Assembly: GCA_036263455.1 (NCBI GenBank)
Contig: DATAGZ010000017.1
Location: 62,001 to 126,000, forward strand
Length of the DNA stretch: 64,000 nucleotides
Direction of reading: 5' to 3'
Origin: DATAGZ01 sp036263455
GTDB lineage: Bacteria; Pseudomonadota; Alphaproteobacteria; Dongiales; Dongiaceae
Under the pieces are notes generated by a model that saw only the letters and a program-made list of their open reading frames with translations, was not told where the DNA came from and did not search any database. Position 1 is the first letter of the stretch. Each line of letters begins with the position of its first letter. This document shows, piece by piece, positions 35,056-43,276 of the stretch. The translations under genes were made by a program, and so were the position numbers.

Positions 35056-36015
35056 ATGGCACGAGCCAAGATTGCGCTGATCGGCGCAGGAAATATCGGT
35101 GGGACGTTGGCGGTCTTCGCGGGCATGCGCGAACTAGGAGACATTGTCCTCTTCGATATTGTCGATGGTATTCCCCAGGGAAAGGCATTGGACATCGCCG
35201 AGGCGTCTCCCGTTCTCGGCTTCGACGCGGTCGTTACAGGCACGTCGGCATATGATCTGATCCAAGATGCCGACGTGGTGATCGTCACTGCCGGCATTCC
35301 CCGCAAGCCGGGTATGAGCCGCGACGATCTGATCTCCACCAATGCCAAGGTCATCTCCACGGTCGGCGAGGCGATCAAGAATCATTGCCCCCGCGCTTTT
35401 GTCATCGTGATCACTAACCCGCTCGATGTCATGGTCTGGGTCCTGCAGCAGGCAAGCGGCCTGCCGCCTCAGCGCGTGGTCGGGATGGCGGGCGTGCTTG
35501 ATTCCGCGCGATTCCGGTATTTTCTCGCCCAGGAGTTCAAGGTCTCGGTCAAGGACGTGACGGCCTTCGTGCTCGGTGGGCATGGCGATACCATGGTGCC
35601 GCTCATACGCTATTCCACGGTGGGCGGCATTCCGCTCCCCGATCTCGTCAAGATGCGGTGGACCACGCGCGAACGGCTTGAGGCGATTGTGCAGCGCACG
35701 CGTGATGGCGGCGCCGAGATCGTCAACCTGTTGAAAACCGGCTCCGCGTATTATGCGCCCGCGGCGGCGGCAATTGATATGGCGGAAGCCTATCTCAAGG
35801 ATAGAAAGAGATTACTCCCCTGCGCGGCCTATCTTGATGGCCAATACGGGGTAAACGGGCTCTATGCGGGCGTGCCGGTCATCATCGGCGCCTCCGGCGT
35901 GGAGAAAGTGGTCGAGATCGATCTGAACCAGGAAGAAAAATCCATGTTCGAGAAATCGGTCGCGGCCGTTAGGGGCCTCATCGACGTGGTGAGGACACTT
36001 CACAGCTTCAAATGA
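35056..36015 (+). CDS. mdh: Malate dehydrogenase
   Basis: NAD-dependent citric-acid-cycle enzyme of the lactate-dehydrogenase-like type common in Alphaproteobacteria (319 residues). It has the NAD loop IALIGAGNIGGTLA, the substrate arginine segment AGIPRKPGMSRDDL, and the catalytic histidine in VLGGHGDTMVPL. It follows zapE after an 82-nt gap containing a short dyad. A lysine-rich mini-gene and a strong terminator follow, so the usual sucCD genes are not adjacent. Confidence 0.98.
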   Translation: MARAKIALIGAGNIGGTLAVFAGMRELGDIVLFDIVDGIPQGKALDIAEASPVLGFDAVVTGTSAYDLIQDADVVIVTAGIPRKPGMSRDDLISTNAKVISTVGEAIKNHCPRAFVIVITNPLDVMVWVLQQASGLPPQRVVGMAGVLDSARFRYFLAQEFKVSVKDVTAFVLGGHGDTMVPLIRYSTVGGIPLPDLVKMRWTTRERLEAIVQRTRDGGAEIVNLLKTGSAYYAPAAAAIDMAEAYLKDRKRLLPCAAYLDGQYGVNGLYAGVPVIIGASGVEKVVEIDLNQEEKSMFEKSVAAVRGLIDVVRTLHSFK

Positions 36016-36026
36016 GGAGAGAAGCA

Positions 36027-36128
36027 ATGGCAATGAAGAAGGCAACAAAGAAGGTAGCCAAGAAAGCAACCAAGACTGCGAAAAAGGCCGCCGTCAAGAA
36101 GACTGCCAAGAAAAAGGCCAAGCGGTAG
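36027..36128 (+). CDS. 33-residue lysine-rich histone H1-like peptide
   Basis: A short open frame starts 11 nt after mdh with a strong Shine-Dalgarno (GAGGAG at 36014-36019, 7 nt before ATG). It encodes 33 residues, 15 of them Lys and 1 Arg, with Ala and Thr making most of the rest (KKATKKVAKKATKTAKKAA and so on). Composition resembles the C-terminal tail of histone H1 and bacterial AlgP/Hc-like proteins, so nucleic acid binding is likely. It ends just before two hairpins, the second a perfect terminator, which supports a real transcription unit with mdh. Confidence 0.7.
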   Translation: MAMKKATKKVAKKATKTAKKAAVKKTAKKKAKR

Positions 36129-36135
36129 TTCACCG

Positions 36136-36165
36136 GCCGGAGGCCCGTGCTTGCACGCCTCCGGC
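36136..36165 (+). terminator. GC-rich hairpin after the lysine-rich peptide gene
   Basis: GCCGGAGGC (36136-36144) pairs with GCCTCCGGC (36157-36165), and an inner GTGC/GCAC stem closes the loop. No U-tract follows directly, so it may be an attenuating or RNA-stabilising structure just upstream of the main terminator. Confidence 0.5.
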
Positions 36166-36177
36166 GCCTATCGTTTC

Positions 36178-36212
36178 GAAATGGCGGCGATTTTTCGCCG
36201 CCATTTCTTTTT
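36178..36212. terminator. Rho-independent terminator, bidirectional
   Basis: A perfect 12-bp stem, GAAATGGCGGCG (36178-36189) with CGCCGCCATTTC (36196-36207), encloses a short T-rich loop and is followed by five T residues. It ends the mdh transcript. It overlaps the stop of the convergent glutathione transferase gene and may end both. Confidence 0.88.
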
Positions 36213-36891
36213 AGGCTGCGCTCACGCGAACCAGGCCGGACATATAAGAATTGCGATTTATCAGGAACTCCGCGAGACGGTGCGGATAATCTTCGGCCAC
36301 GGCCATACGGATCGAATCCCGCTCAGCCAGCGCTGTGCGCCAGGCGGCGACTTTCGGTTTGTGCGCGAAGATTTCGTGACGAAAATATTTCTCGAAAACG
36401 TCGAAATAGCGGAACACCGGACCGAAGGCGGCATCCACTAGGCTGAAACGCGGGCCGGAGAAATACGGACCGGTCGCGTCAAGAACCCCCTCTAGGGTTG
36501 CAAATTTATCCGCGAGCGCTTTTTCCTTAAGCGCAAAGGCCGCCTCGTCGGGGGCCACGTAATATGCCCAGATATCGTTGAGTGTCGCTGAGGCAAATTC
36601 CATCCAGGCGCGGTGACGGGCGCGCGTGAGCGGATCGGACGGGTGCAGGCGCTGGCCAGGCTGGGTTTCTTCCAAATATTCGCATATCACCGCGCTTTCA
36701 AAGAGCGCGTCTTTTTCATCCACCAGCATGACGGGCGTCTTTCCCAATGGGGATATCGCCAGGAACCATTCCGGCTTGCGCGCGAGATCAATATAGGTGC
36801 GCTCGTGCGGTGTGTTTTTTTCCATCAATGTGATGAGAGCCCTTTGTACATAAGGGCAGAGGTGATGAGAGATAAGACGAAGCTTTGTCAT
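36211..36891 (-). CDS. Glutathione S-transferase family protein
   Basis: A 226-residue GST. The thioredoxin-like half begins KLRLISHHLCPYVQRALITLMEK and has the cis-Pro region SPLGKTPVMLVDE and ESAVICEYLEE. The helical half has a DAAFGPVFRYFDVFE segment. The CPYV motif suggests an omega- or zeta-like class with a catalytic Cys. The start MTKLRLISHH at 36891 matches relatives. A terminator lies just upstream, between this gene and the next GST, so it may have its own promoter. Confidence 0.9.
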   Translation of the reverse strand: MTKLRLISHHLCPYVQRALITLMEKNTPHERTYIDLARKPEWFLAISPLGKTPVMLVDEKDALFESAVICEYLEETQPGQRLHPSDPLTRARHRAWMEFASATLNDIWAYYVAPDEAAFALKEKALADKFATLEGVLDATGPYFSGPRFSLVDAAFGPVFRYFDVFEKYFRHEIFAHKPKVAAWRTALAERDSIRMAVAEDYPHRLAEFLINRNSYMSGLVRVSAA

Positions 36892-36899
36892 GCGGTTCC

Positions 36900-36928
36900 A
36901 AAAAAAGGCCACCCCCGCAGGGGTGGCC
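36900..36928 (-). terminator. Rho-independent terminator of the doxX-gstA transcript
   Basis: On the minus strand GGCCACCCC pairs with GGGGTGGCC across a 4-nt loop and is followed by seven T residues. It lies 9 nt after the gstA stop and before the second GST gene. Confidence 0.88.
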
Positions 36929-36937
36929 GATCCTATC

Positions 36938-37546
36938 TTATTGAAGAAGCCCTTCGGCTTTCAATGCGTCCATGACTCTCGGCCGCTGCGCCACGCGCTG
37001 CTGATAAGCGACCAGGTTGGGATAGGCGCTGATATCGATATTGAGGAAATTCACCCAATTGATCACGGTGAAGCAATAGGCATCGGCGACCGTGAATTGG
37101 TCGCCCATGAGGTATTGCTTGCCCGCGAGGCGCTCGTTGAGGAAGGTAAATTTCTTCTTGAGGTTTTCCAGCACGACCTTCTTGGCGTCTTCAGGAAATT
37201 TGGGATTGAATAGGGGTGAAAAGCTCTTGTGCAATTCCGAGGTGATGTAATTGAGCCACTCCTGAACGCGATAGCGCTCCATGCCGTTCTTGGGCAGTAG
37301 GCCGGCCTCCGGCTTCTGATCGGCAAGATACTGGACGATGACCGGCCCTTCGGTGAGCTTTTCGCCATTGTCCAATGCCAGGATCGGGACCTGCCCCTTG
37401 GGGCTGATCTTGCCGATTTCATTGCCGGTCTCGGTCTTGCCGGTAGCGAAATCCAATTTTTCGAGTTTGATATTCATGCCGAGTTCGCGAGCCACGATAT
37501 GCGGCGAAAGCGAGCAGGCACCAGGTGCGTAAACGAGGGTAGGCAT
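36938..37546 (-). CDS. gstA: Glutathione S-transferase, beta class
   Basis: Cytosolic beta-class GST of 202 residues. It opens MPTLVYAPGACSLSPHIVARE, with the catalytic cysteine of the class (here Cys11) in the ACSLSPHI motif. It also has KISPKGQVPILAL (cis-Pro) and QYLADQKPEAGL, and the C-terminal domain LMGDQFTVADAYCFTVINWVN. It conjugates or reduces electrophiles with glutathione. It follows doxX after 28 nt and ends at a strong terminator. Confidence 0.94.
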   Translation of the reverse strand: MPTLVYAPGACSLSPHIVARELGMNIKLEKLDFATGKTETGNEIGKISPKGQVPILALDNGEKLTEGPVIVQYLADQKPEAGLLPKNGMERYRVQEWLNYITSELHKSFSPLFNPKFPEDAKKVVLENLKKKFTFLNERLAGKQYLMGDQFTVADAYCFTVINWVNFLNIDISAYPNLVAYQQRVAQRPRVMDALKAEGLLQ

Positions 37547-37574
37547 GTGATCTCCTTTAGAGTTGGATCATGGA

Positions 37575-38009
37575 TTAATTCCGTGCGGTTGCGGCGGTGC
37601 CGGGAAATGACGCGGAAGCCTTGAAGGCAAAGGCGCCGTCGCCCAGAAACGCTTGCGCTATGCACAAGATAAACAAATAGACCGGATATTCCCAGCCGCC
37701 ATTCGCGGCCGAGAACACCCAGCCATTGGCGAAATGAACCGGAATCGCCCCAAGCAGAATCGGGGACAAGGCCAAGGCAACCCAGCGAGTCTGGATGCCG
37801 AGCACGAGCAGAAGTCCGCCCAAGGTTTCCATGGCGAACACGACATAAGCCAGGTACGCCGGATAGCCGACCGATTCGAAGAATTTCGCGGTCCCGGCCA
37901 AGGTGAAGGTGAAATATTTTAGTACGACGCCGTGGGCGAGAAACATCACGCCCAGCGCCACGCGCAGAATGAAAATTCCATAATCTTGATGGGTTGTTGG
38001 CTTGGTCAT
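37575..38009 (-). CDS. DoxX family membrane protein
   Basis: Four-helix inner-membrane protein of 144 residues. Characteristic segments are ILRVALGVMFLAHGVVLKYF, FFESVGYPAYLAYVVFAMETLGGLLLVLGIQTRW and PVHFANGWVFSAANGGWEYP. DoxX proteins are linked to thiol and redox stress. The start MTKPTTHQDYG has AGGAGGAATT directly upstream. First gene of a doxX-gstA operon that is divergent from a LysR regulator. Confidence 0.92.
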   Translation of the reverse strand: MTKPTTHQDYGIFILRVALGVMFLAHGVVLKYFTFTLAGTAKFFESVGYPAYLAYVVFAMETLGGLLLVLGIQTRWVALALSPILLGAIPVHFANGWVFSAANGGWEYPVYLFILCIAQAFLGDGAFAFKASASFPGTAATARN

Positions 38010-38043
38010 AATTCCTCCTGCGCGCACAATAAGTACTGCCAAG

Positions 38044-38082
38044 ATGCAAATGAACTTGTATTATCGCCAACGCTATTTGCAT
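38044..38082. promoter_or_regulatory. Dyad in the doxX/lysR intergenic region, candidate LysR site
   Basis: ATGCAAAT (38044-38051) and ATTTGCAT (38075-38082) form a perfect 8-bp inverted repeat with a 23-nt spacer. It sits between the divergent doxX and LysR starts, where a LysR-type regulator normally binds to control itself and the neighbouring operon. Confidence 0.55.
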
Positions 38083-38101
38083 TTTTGAAAGGAGAAGTCG
38101 C

Positions 38102-39073
38102 ATGAGCGGCGCTTCCAAATGGGAGGAATTCCGGCTGGTGCTGGCGGTGGCCCGCCAGGCCACCCTGGGCAAGGCCGCTGCCGAGCTGGGCGTCAACCAT
38201 TCGACGGTTTTCCGGAAATTGCTGCAGCTCGAGCGACATTTCAACGCGCAACTCTTCGAGCGTCGCCCCGCGGGTATCTATATCCCTACCGACATCGGCC
38301 AACGAGTCGTTCGCGCGGCCGAGAAGATGGAGGACCACGCCTTCGCGGCGTTACGTGACGTGGCTGGAGCCGAACGGCAGTTGACCGGCAGGCTGCGTGT
38401 CACCTGCTCGGAGACCTTGGCTTATCGCGTGCTTGCACCTCATGTGGCGGCCTTTCGCCTGGCCCACCCGGGTATCCAGCTCAGCCTGGTCGTCGAAAAT
38501 CGCGTGCTCGATTTATCCCGCCAGGAGACGGATATCGCGCTCCGCATTCAGCGGCCGCGCGACAATCATCTATGGGGAAGAAAGCTCGCCGCGATTGCCA
38601 TTGGCATCTATGCGGCCCGAACCGCGCCGGTACCGCTCTTGGAGAGACCGGAGGATATCGCACGCTATCCATTGATCGGCTGGGAAGATGCGACCACCTC
38701 GACCGCCGAATGGCTCCATCGTATCGTACCACCGGACGGGATCGCCTATCGTACTAATTCCCTCATCCATCAGATGGTTGTGGCGCGCGAAGGTGTCGGG
38801 CTGGCGGTCCTGCCTTGCTATCTCGGCGATTCGGAACCCGGCCTGCGCAGGGTCCTGGCCCTTCCTATCCCTGGGCTTGCGCCGGAATTGTGGATCGTCA
38901 CTCACCGCGATCTCCGCAATTCTCCGCGCATCCGGGTCTTCTTCGATCTGGTTGGTAAGGGCATCGCCGCGCAGCGGGCCTTGCTGGGGGGACGCGCCTC
39001 CGTCACGCCCGCTGGGGCTGCGGCGCGCCCGCGCTCGCGGGGCGGTAAGAAACGAAGCGCCAGCTCAGCATGA
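38102..39073 (+). CDS. LysR family transcriptional regulator
   Basis: A 323-residue LysR-type regulator. The N-terminal winged helix-turn-helix reads FRLVLAVARQATLGKAAAELGVNHSTVFRKLLQLERHF. The effector domain follows (LRVTCSETLAYRVLAPHVAAF, IALRIQRP, MVVAREGVGLAVLPCYLGD). GAAAGGAG precedes the ATG. It faces the doxX-gstA operon, so it probably controls it in response to an electrophile or redox signal. Its 3' end overlaps the convergent MATE gene by 71 nt. Confidence 0.93.
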   Translation: MSGASKWEEFRLVLAVARQATLGKAAAELGVNHSTVFRKLLQLERHFNAQLFERRPAGIYIPTDIGQRVVRAAEKMEDHAFAALRDVAGAERQLTGRLRVTCSETLAYRVLAPHVAAFRLAHPGIQLSLVVENRVLDLSRQETDIALRIQRPRDNHLWGRKLAAIAIGIYAARTAPVPLLERPEDIARYPLIGWEDATTSTAEWLHRIVPPDGIAYRTNSLIHQMVVAREGVGLAVLPCYLGDSEPGLRRVLALPIPGLAPELWIVTHRDLRNSPRIRVFFDLVGKGIAAQRALLGGRASVTPAGAAARPRSRGGKKRSASSA

Positions 39074-40490
39074 TGGCCACGCTGGCCAATCCCACCGCGA
39101 GGCCCCAGAAAAGCCCGCGCCCGCCGAGATCGAGTCCGAAACCGAGCACGAGGCTCGATCCCATGCCTAGCACCCAATAGCCGAAGAGGGCGATCATCAT
39201 CGGCCAGCGCGTATCATTATACCCGCGCAGGGCACCGATAGCGGTGGTTTGCAAGCCATCGACGATCTGAAACAGCGCGGCGATGGGCAGCAGCGCTAGT
39301 CCCGCCTCGATGGCGGCGAGGTTGCCACTTTCATGGTCATTGAGAAATACCCCGATCAGTGCGCGCGGGAAAACCGCTATGCCGATGGCGGCGCACACCA
39401 TCCAACTCGTGCCAAGAACGATTCCCGCGTACCCGGCGAGCTTGGCGCGTTTAAAATCTCGGGCGCCTACGGCCCGCCCCACGCAGACGGTTGCCGCCTG
39501 GCCGATCGACATCGGCACCATGAAAGACATGGAGCAAATCGCCAGCGCTGCGCCGTAGGCTGCTGCCCACGCTTGGCCGAACAGGGCCATGAGCAGCGAG
39601 CTCACCACGAATAATCCCGCCTCGAATAAAATACTCGCGGCGGCTGGCCAGCCGACCCGGAACATTTCAGCAAGGAGCGTGAGATCGAAACTGCCGCGCA
39701 CCTGAAATGGCCGATAGGCTCGGCACGCTTCCGTGCGGTGGGCATACCACGCGATAGCGAGGAACTGAAACCAATTCAGGACGAAGAAAGACAGGCCGGC
39801 ACCGACAATGCCCAGCCGGGGCATGCCCCAGTTGCCATAAATGAATAGATAATTGGTGAAGAGTCCCAAGGCGAGTGCCAAAACAGAAATGACCGGAATC
39901 GTATAGGTGCGGCCCAACACGGTCACGAAATTCCTCACCGCTGTATAGAACAGGAACGCGGGCGCACCCAGAGCTCCCACAAAGACATATTGCGCGATGA
40001 GCGGAAGCATGCGTGGGTCATAGCCCGTGCCTGTACCCAACACGCTCCCCAACAATGTGCCGAGCCCGGGTAAAGTAAACGGAATTGCGAACACGACCGC
40101 CAGGATCGGGAGAGACATGGCTCCCGTCAGGATAAGCCCTGCGCGGGCGACACGTGACAATTTATCATGGTCATCCGCGCCATGGGCCTGGGCGCCCAAA
40201 GCGCTTACGCTCGTGAGAATTCCAAAACCGATCAGCTCGGGGATGATGATCATATAGGCGCCGATCGCGACGGCGGCGAGCTGGATTGAGCCGAGGCGGC
40301 CCACCATGATCTCATCGGCAATAATGATGGCCATCTGCACGATCTGTGCCGCGATGATGGGAAAGGCCAGATGGCCATTCCTGCGGATTTCGATCCAGAG
40401 AGGGTGAGCCGCGGGACCGTTTCGGTTGAATGCAGTATCTCTGCCGTCTGGCCCCCGTCGCGGATCGTCAGCTGCGCCGGGTGAGGACAT
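39003..40490 (-). CDS. MATE family multidrug efflux transporter
   Basis: Cation-coupled exporter of 495 residues with twelve helices in two MatE repeats. It has NGHLAFPIIAAQIVQMAIIIADEIMVGRLG at the start of the first half and EMFRVGWPAAASILFEAGLFVVSSLLMALFG at the start of the second. The NorM-type SIGQAATVCVGRAVGARD loop follows. The start lies 23 nt inside the end of ispA, and the 3' end overlaps the lysR gene. Likely exports cationic drugs or metabolites. Confidence 0.92.
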   Translation of the reverse strand: MSSPGAADDPRRGPDGRDTAFNRNGPAAHPLWIEIRRNGHLAFPIIAAQIVQMAIIIADEIMVGRLGSIQLAAVAIGAYMIIIPELIGFGILTSVSALGAQAHGADDHDKLSRVARAGLILTGAMSLPILAVVFAIPFTLPGLGTLLGSVLGTGTGYDPRMLPLIAQYVFVGALGAPAFLFYTAVRNFVTVLGRTYTIPVISVLALALGLFTNYLFIYGNWGMPRLGIVGAGLSFFVLNWFQFLAIAWYAHRTEACRAYRPFQVRGSFDLTLLAEMFRVGWPAAASILFEAGLFVVSSLLMALFGQAWAAAYGAALAICSMSFMVPMSIGQAATVCVGRAVGARDFKRAKLAGYAGIVLGTSWMVCAAIGIAVFPRALIGVFLNDHESGNLAAIEAGLALLPIAALFQIVDGLQTTAIGALRGYNDTRWPMMIALFGYWVLGMGSSLVLGFGLDLGGRGLFWGLAVGLASVAIMLSWRFVSYRPASAGAPQPQRA

Positions 40491-41352
40491 ACTCGATCAT
40501 CCAGCGCAGTGGATCGGCTTGGCTCCCAAAACGCTCCAATTGGCGATAGGCCTCGGCACCCATTTCCTTGGCCTTGGCCTTGGCGCCTTCGACGCCGAGC
40601 AGCGACACGAACGTGGCCTTGCCGGCGCTGGCATCGGCCCCGGTCGGTTTGCCGGTGAGATGACTGTCGCCCTCGGCATCCAGCACATCGTCGACGATCT
40701 GGAAAGCCAGTCCCAGCGCCCGGGCATAGGCGGAGAGAGCAGCCCTCTCTGCGTCGGGCCGCTCGCCGAGAATGGCGCCGGATTCCGCAGCGTACCGGAT
40801 GATCGCGCCGGTCTTGAGATCCTGCAGGTACGTAATCGCCTCGAGATCGAGGGTCGCATTTTCCGACATGAGGTCGATCATCTGCCCGCCCACCATCCCG
40901 CGCTCGCCCGCGGCGGCGCCGAGCGCGGCGATAAGGGCGCAGCGCACTTCCGCCTTCGGATGGGTGGCTGGATCCGCGAGCAGCGCCAGGCTCTTGGTGA
41001 GCAATCCGTCCCCCGCCAGGATGGCTGTTGCATCGTCATAACAGCGATGCGTCGTGGGGCGGCCACGCCGTAAATCGCTGTTGTCCATGGCCGGCAGATC
41101 ATCGTGGACCAGGGAGTAGGAATGCAGCATTTCGAGCGATGCGGCGACGCGATAGGCATGCGGCGATGCCACCTGGAACATGCGCGCGCTCATGACAACC
41201 AGGTAGGGCCGGATGCGCTTGCCGCCATTCATCGTCGCGTAATGCATGGCTTCGAGAACCCGCGCCTCGGCGCACGCCGGCACCGAGAGCAGACGGTCCA
41301 GTTCGCCGTTCACCGCCAAGGCGATGTCGGCCAAGCTTTGTTCTAGTGACAA
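40468..41352 (-). CDS. ispA: Polyprenyl synthetase (farnesyl diphosphate synthase)
   Basis: Short-chain trans-prenyltransferase, 294 residues. The first Asp-rich motif is LVHDDLPAMDNSDLRRGRPT and the second is FQIVDDVLDAEGD, both intact; THRCYDDATAILAGDGLL lies between. It makes farnesyl diphosphate for quinone and undecaprenyl synthesis. The start is TTG (MSLEQSLADIALA), with GGGGGATT upstream, 12 nt after the xseB stop; the xseB-ispA pair is standard. Confidence 0.94.
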   Translation of the reverse strand: MSLEQSLADIALAVNGELDRLLSVPACAEARVLEAMHYATMNGGKRIRPYLVVMSARMFQVASPHAYRVAASLEMLHSYSLVHDDLPAMDNSDLRRGRPTTHRCYDDATAILAGDGLLTKSLALLADPATHPKAEVRCALIAALGAAAGERGMVGGQMIDLMSENATLDLEAITYLQDLKTGAIIRYAAESGAILGERPDAERAALSAYARALGLAFQIVDDVLDAEGDSHLTGKPTGADASAGKATFVSLLGVEGAKAKAKEMGAEAYRQLERFGSQADPLRWMIEYVLTRRS

Positions 41353-41364
41353 GAGAATCCCCCG

Positions 41365-41610
41365 TTAATCGAAACTGGCCGGTTCGGTCTTGGGCAGACC
41401 CGCCTGCACCGTGATCTTTTCCACCTTCATCTGCGCATCGTGGAGTTTTGCCTCGCAATGCGCCTTGAGAGCGGTTCCTCTCTCGTAAAGCAGGATAGCC
41501 TCTTCGAGCTTGGCATCGCCCCGTTCAAGCTTCTTCACCAATTCCTCGAGCTCGCCGAGCGCTTGATCGAAACTCATGCGAGAAATATCGGGGTTCTCTT
41601 TTTCTGCCAT
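41365..41610 (-). CDS. xseB: Exodeoxyribonuclease VII small subunit
   Basis: Small subunit of ExoVII, 81 residues. The core MSFDQALGELEELVKKLERGDAKLEEAILLYERGTALKAHCEAKLHDAQMKVEKI is diagnostic. ATG at 41610 (MAEKENPDIS) has AGGAAA upstream; a longer frame exists but is unlikely. It precedes ispA and follows the deacylase gene by 19 nt. The large subunit is not in the window. Confidence 0.95.
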   Translation of the reverse strand: MAEKENPDISRMSFDQALGELEELVKKLERGDAKLEEAILLYERGTALKAHCEAKLHDAQMKVEKITVQAGLPKTEPASFD

Positions 41611-41629
41611 TATTTCCTCGGCGCGCATA

Positions 41630-42556
41630 TTACCGGCCAGCCGAGGACGCTGCAAGCAAGGCGCGCAGATGGGCGCGCACCCCATCTCTCAGCGCGTCGC
41701 GGTCATATCCCCCTTCGAGCGTGGAAAGCACGCGCCCGTCGGCATGGCGCGCGGCATAATCGAGGATGCGCTCGGTCACCCAGGCATAATCTTCCGTTTC
41801 GAGAAGCAGATTTGCGAGCGGATCGAGCCGGTGCGCATCGAAACCCGCCGAGATGAAAACGAAATTTGGAGCGAACGGTTCGGCGAGCGCAAGAATTTCC
41901 TCCCACGCTTCGCGAAAAAGAAAGCTGCTGGCACCTGGAGGCAATGGCCGGTTGATAAGGGTGGCGCGCCCTCGGTCTTCGGCTGTGCCCGTTCCCGGAT
42001 AAAGCGGCGCTTGATGGGTGGAGGCGAACAGGACGCGCGGCTCGTCGATAAAAATATCCTGGGTGCCGTTGCCGTGATGGACGTCGAAATCGAAAATTGC
42101 CACGCGCGCCAGCTTGTGATGGTCGAGGGCATGTCGTGCCGCGATCGCGACATTGTTGAAAAGGCAGAAGCCCATGGCGCGGGCATGTTCGGCATGATGT
42201 CCTGGTGGGCGGACGGCGGCAAATCCGTTGCAATCGGTACCAGCCATGATCAGATCCACCGCGTGCACGCCCGCGCCCGCTGCCCGTAGGGCGGCGGCGC
42301 CCGAACCGGGCGAGACGATCGTATCCGGGTCGAGCGCGGCATATCCGTTTCGGGGTATCCGGCTTAGGACCTCCGCGACATAGGCAGGGTCATGGGCGCG
42401 CTCGAGCGCCGCGCGTTCAGCGAGCGGCGCCGCGCCGACGGCCAAGCCCTCCGCGGCAATCAACTCCAAAAGAATATCGAGCCGTTCGCGCCGTTCCGGG
42501 TGGCCCGCCCCGGTATCGTGGGCGAGGCAATCCTTATGGGTCAGTATGAGAGTCAT
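41630..42556 (-). CDS. Histone deacetylase/AcuC family deacylase
   Basis: Zinc-dependent amidohydrolase of the class II HDAC-like bacterial group, 308 residues. Catalytic and metal motifs are RPPGHHAEHARAMGFCLFNNVAIAA, FDFDVHHGNGTQDIF and FISAGFDAHRLDPLANL, with STLEGGYD near the end. Bacterial members act on acetylated polyamines, proteins or small amides; in a homospermidine-making organism acetylpolyamine is a fair guess but only that. The start overlaps recO by 23 nt. Confidence 0.92.
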   Translation of the reverse strand: MTLILTHKDCLAHDTGAGHPERRERLDILLELIAAEGLAVGAAPLAERAALERAHDPAYVAEVLSRIPRNGYAALDPDTIVSPGSGAAALRAAGAGVHAVDLIMAGTDCNGFAAVRPPGHHAEHARAMGFCLFNNVAIAARHALDHHKLARVAIFDFDVHHGNGTQDIFIDEPRVLFASTHQAPLYPGTGTAEDRGRATLINRPLPPGASSFLFREAWEEILALAEPFAPNFVFISAGFDAHRLDPLANLLLETEDYAWVTERILDYAARHADGRVLSTLEGGYDRDALRDGVRAHLRALLAASSAGR

Positions 42557-43271
42557 GGTGTCCTTCTGAAGGAGAAGCCGCCAGCCTGAGGCGTTCGGGA
42601 GGGACGCGCCGCCCCTGAAAAAGGTGATGTTGCAGGAAATAGCCGGTCAGCGCGAGCCCGTGGTGGAGATCGTCCGATGTCGCAGAATTCTCGTGTGTGA
42701 CAAGAAAAGGGGGCAGAATAAGTAGCCGGTGGGCATAGGGGGCGGCTGCCTGGCGGGAAACCGCGCGGCCCGAACGCGGCGAAACATAGGCGAGATCGTC
42801 GCGAGTGCCTGTCACGGCACAGGTGGAAAGGTCGAGCCCATAGCCCATGTCGCGCAACAGCGCGAGTTCCCACCGTATATAAGAGACCAGCCATGTCCGG
42901 GTATCGGCGTGGGTCAGAAACTCGAGGGTCAGATCGTAGAGGTCGGGATGCGGCTCGCGCTCGGGCAGGGCCGCGTTGAGCAAGGCGAGGCAGGAGAGCA
43001 GCGCGCGAAGCCGGCCGCGATCCTCCATGAGCAGGGCCGCCAGGGCGCGTCTCGGTTCGATGGTAAAGTGGCCGAGTTGCTCGGCCAGACGGGCGTGCCA
43101 GCGGGCCTGAACCTCTTGGCCAGGCTCGCTATAGGCGCGGTGCCTCTTTGCCATGGCATAGCGCATGAGCCCAGCGGCGCGACCGTGATGGCGGGTGAAG
43201 ATCGCCAGGACCGCGTCGTGCTCGCCCAGCGGACGGCGATGAAGAACGAGGCCGCTATCCACCCATTCCAT
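42534..43271 (-). CDS. recO: DNA repair protein RecO
   Basis: Recombination mediator of the RecFOR pathway, 245 residues. It opens MEWVDSGLVLHRRPLGEHDAVLAIFTRHHGRAAGLMRYAM, the family's OB-fold start. The central LRALLSCLALLNAALPEREPHPDLYDLTLEFL and the YIRWELALLRDMGYGLDLSTCAVTG region are present. Only the first zinc-type cysteine position is evident, as in other alphaproteobacterial RecO proteins. A longer in-frame start upstream (43376) would overlap the gamma-glutamyltransferase gene and is rejected. Confidence 0.93.
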   Translation of the reverse strand: MEWVDSGLVLHRRPLGEHDAVLAIFTRHHGRAAGLMRYAMAKRHRAYSEPGQEVQARWHARLAEQLGHFTIEPRRALAALLMEDRGRLRALLSCLALLNAALPEREPHPDLYDLTLEFLTHADTRTWLVSYIRWELALLRDMGYGLDLSTCAVTGTRDDLAYVSPRSGRAVSRQAAAPYAHRLLILPPFLVTHENSATSDDLHHGLALTGYFLQHHLFQGRRVPPERLRLAASPSEGHHDSHTDP

Positions 43272-43276
43272 GACAC

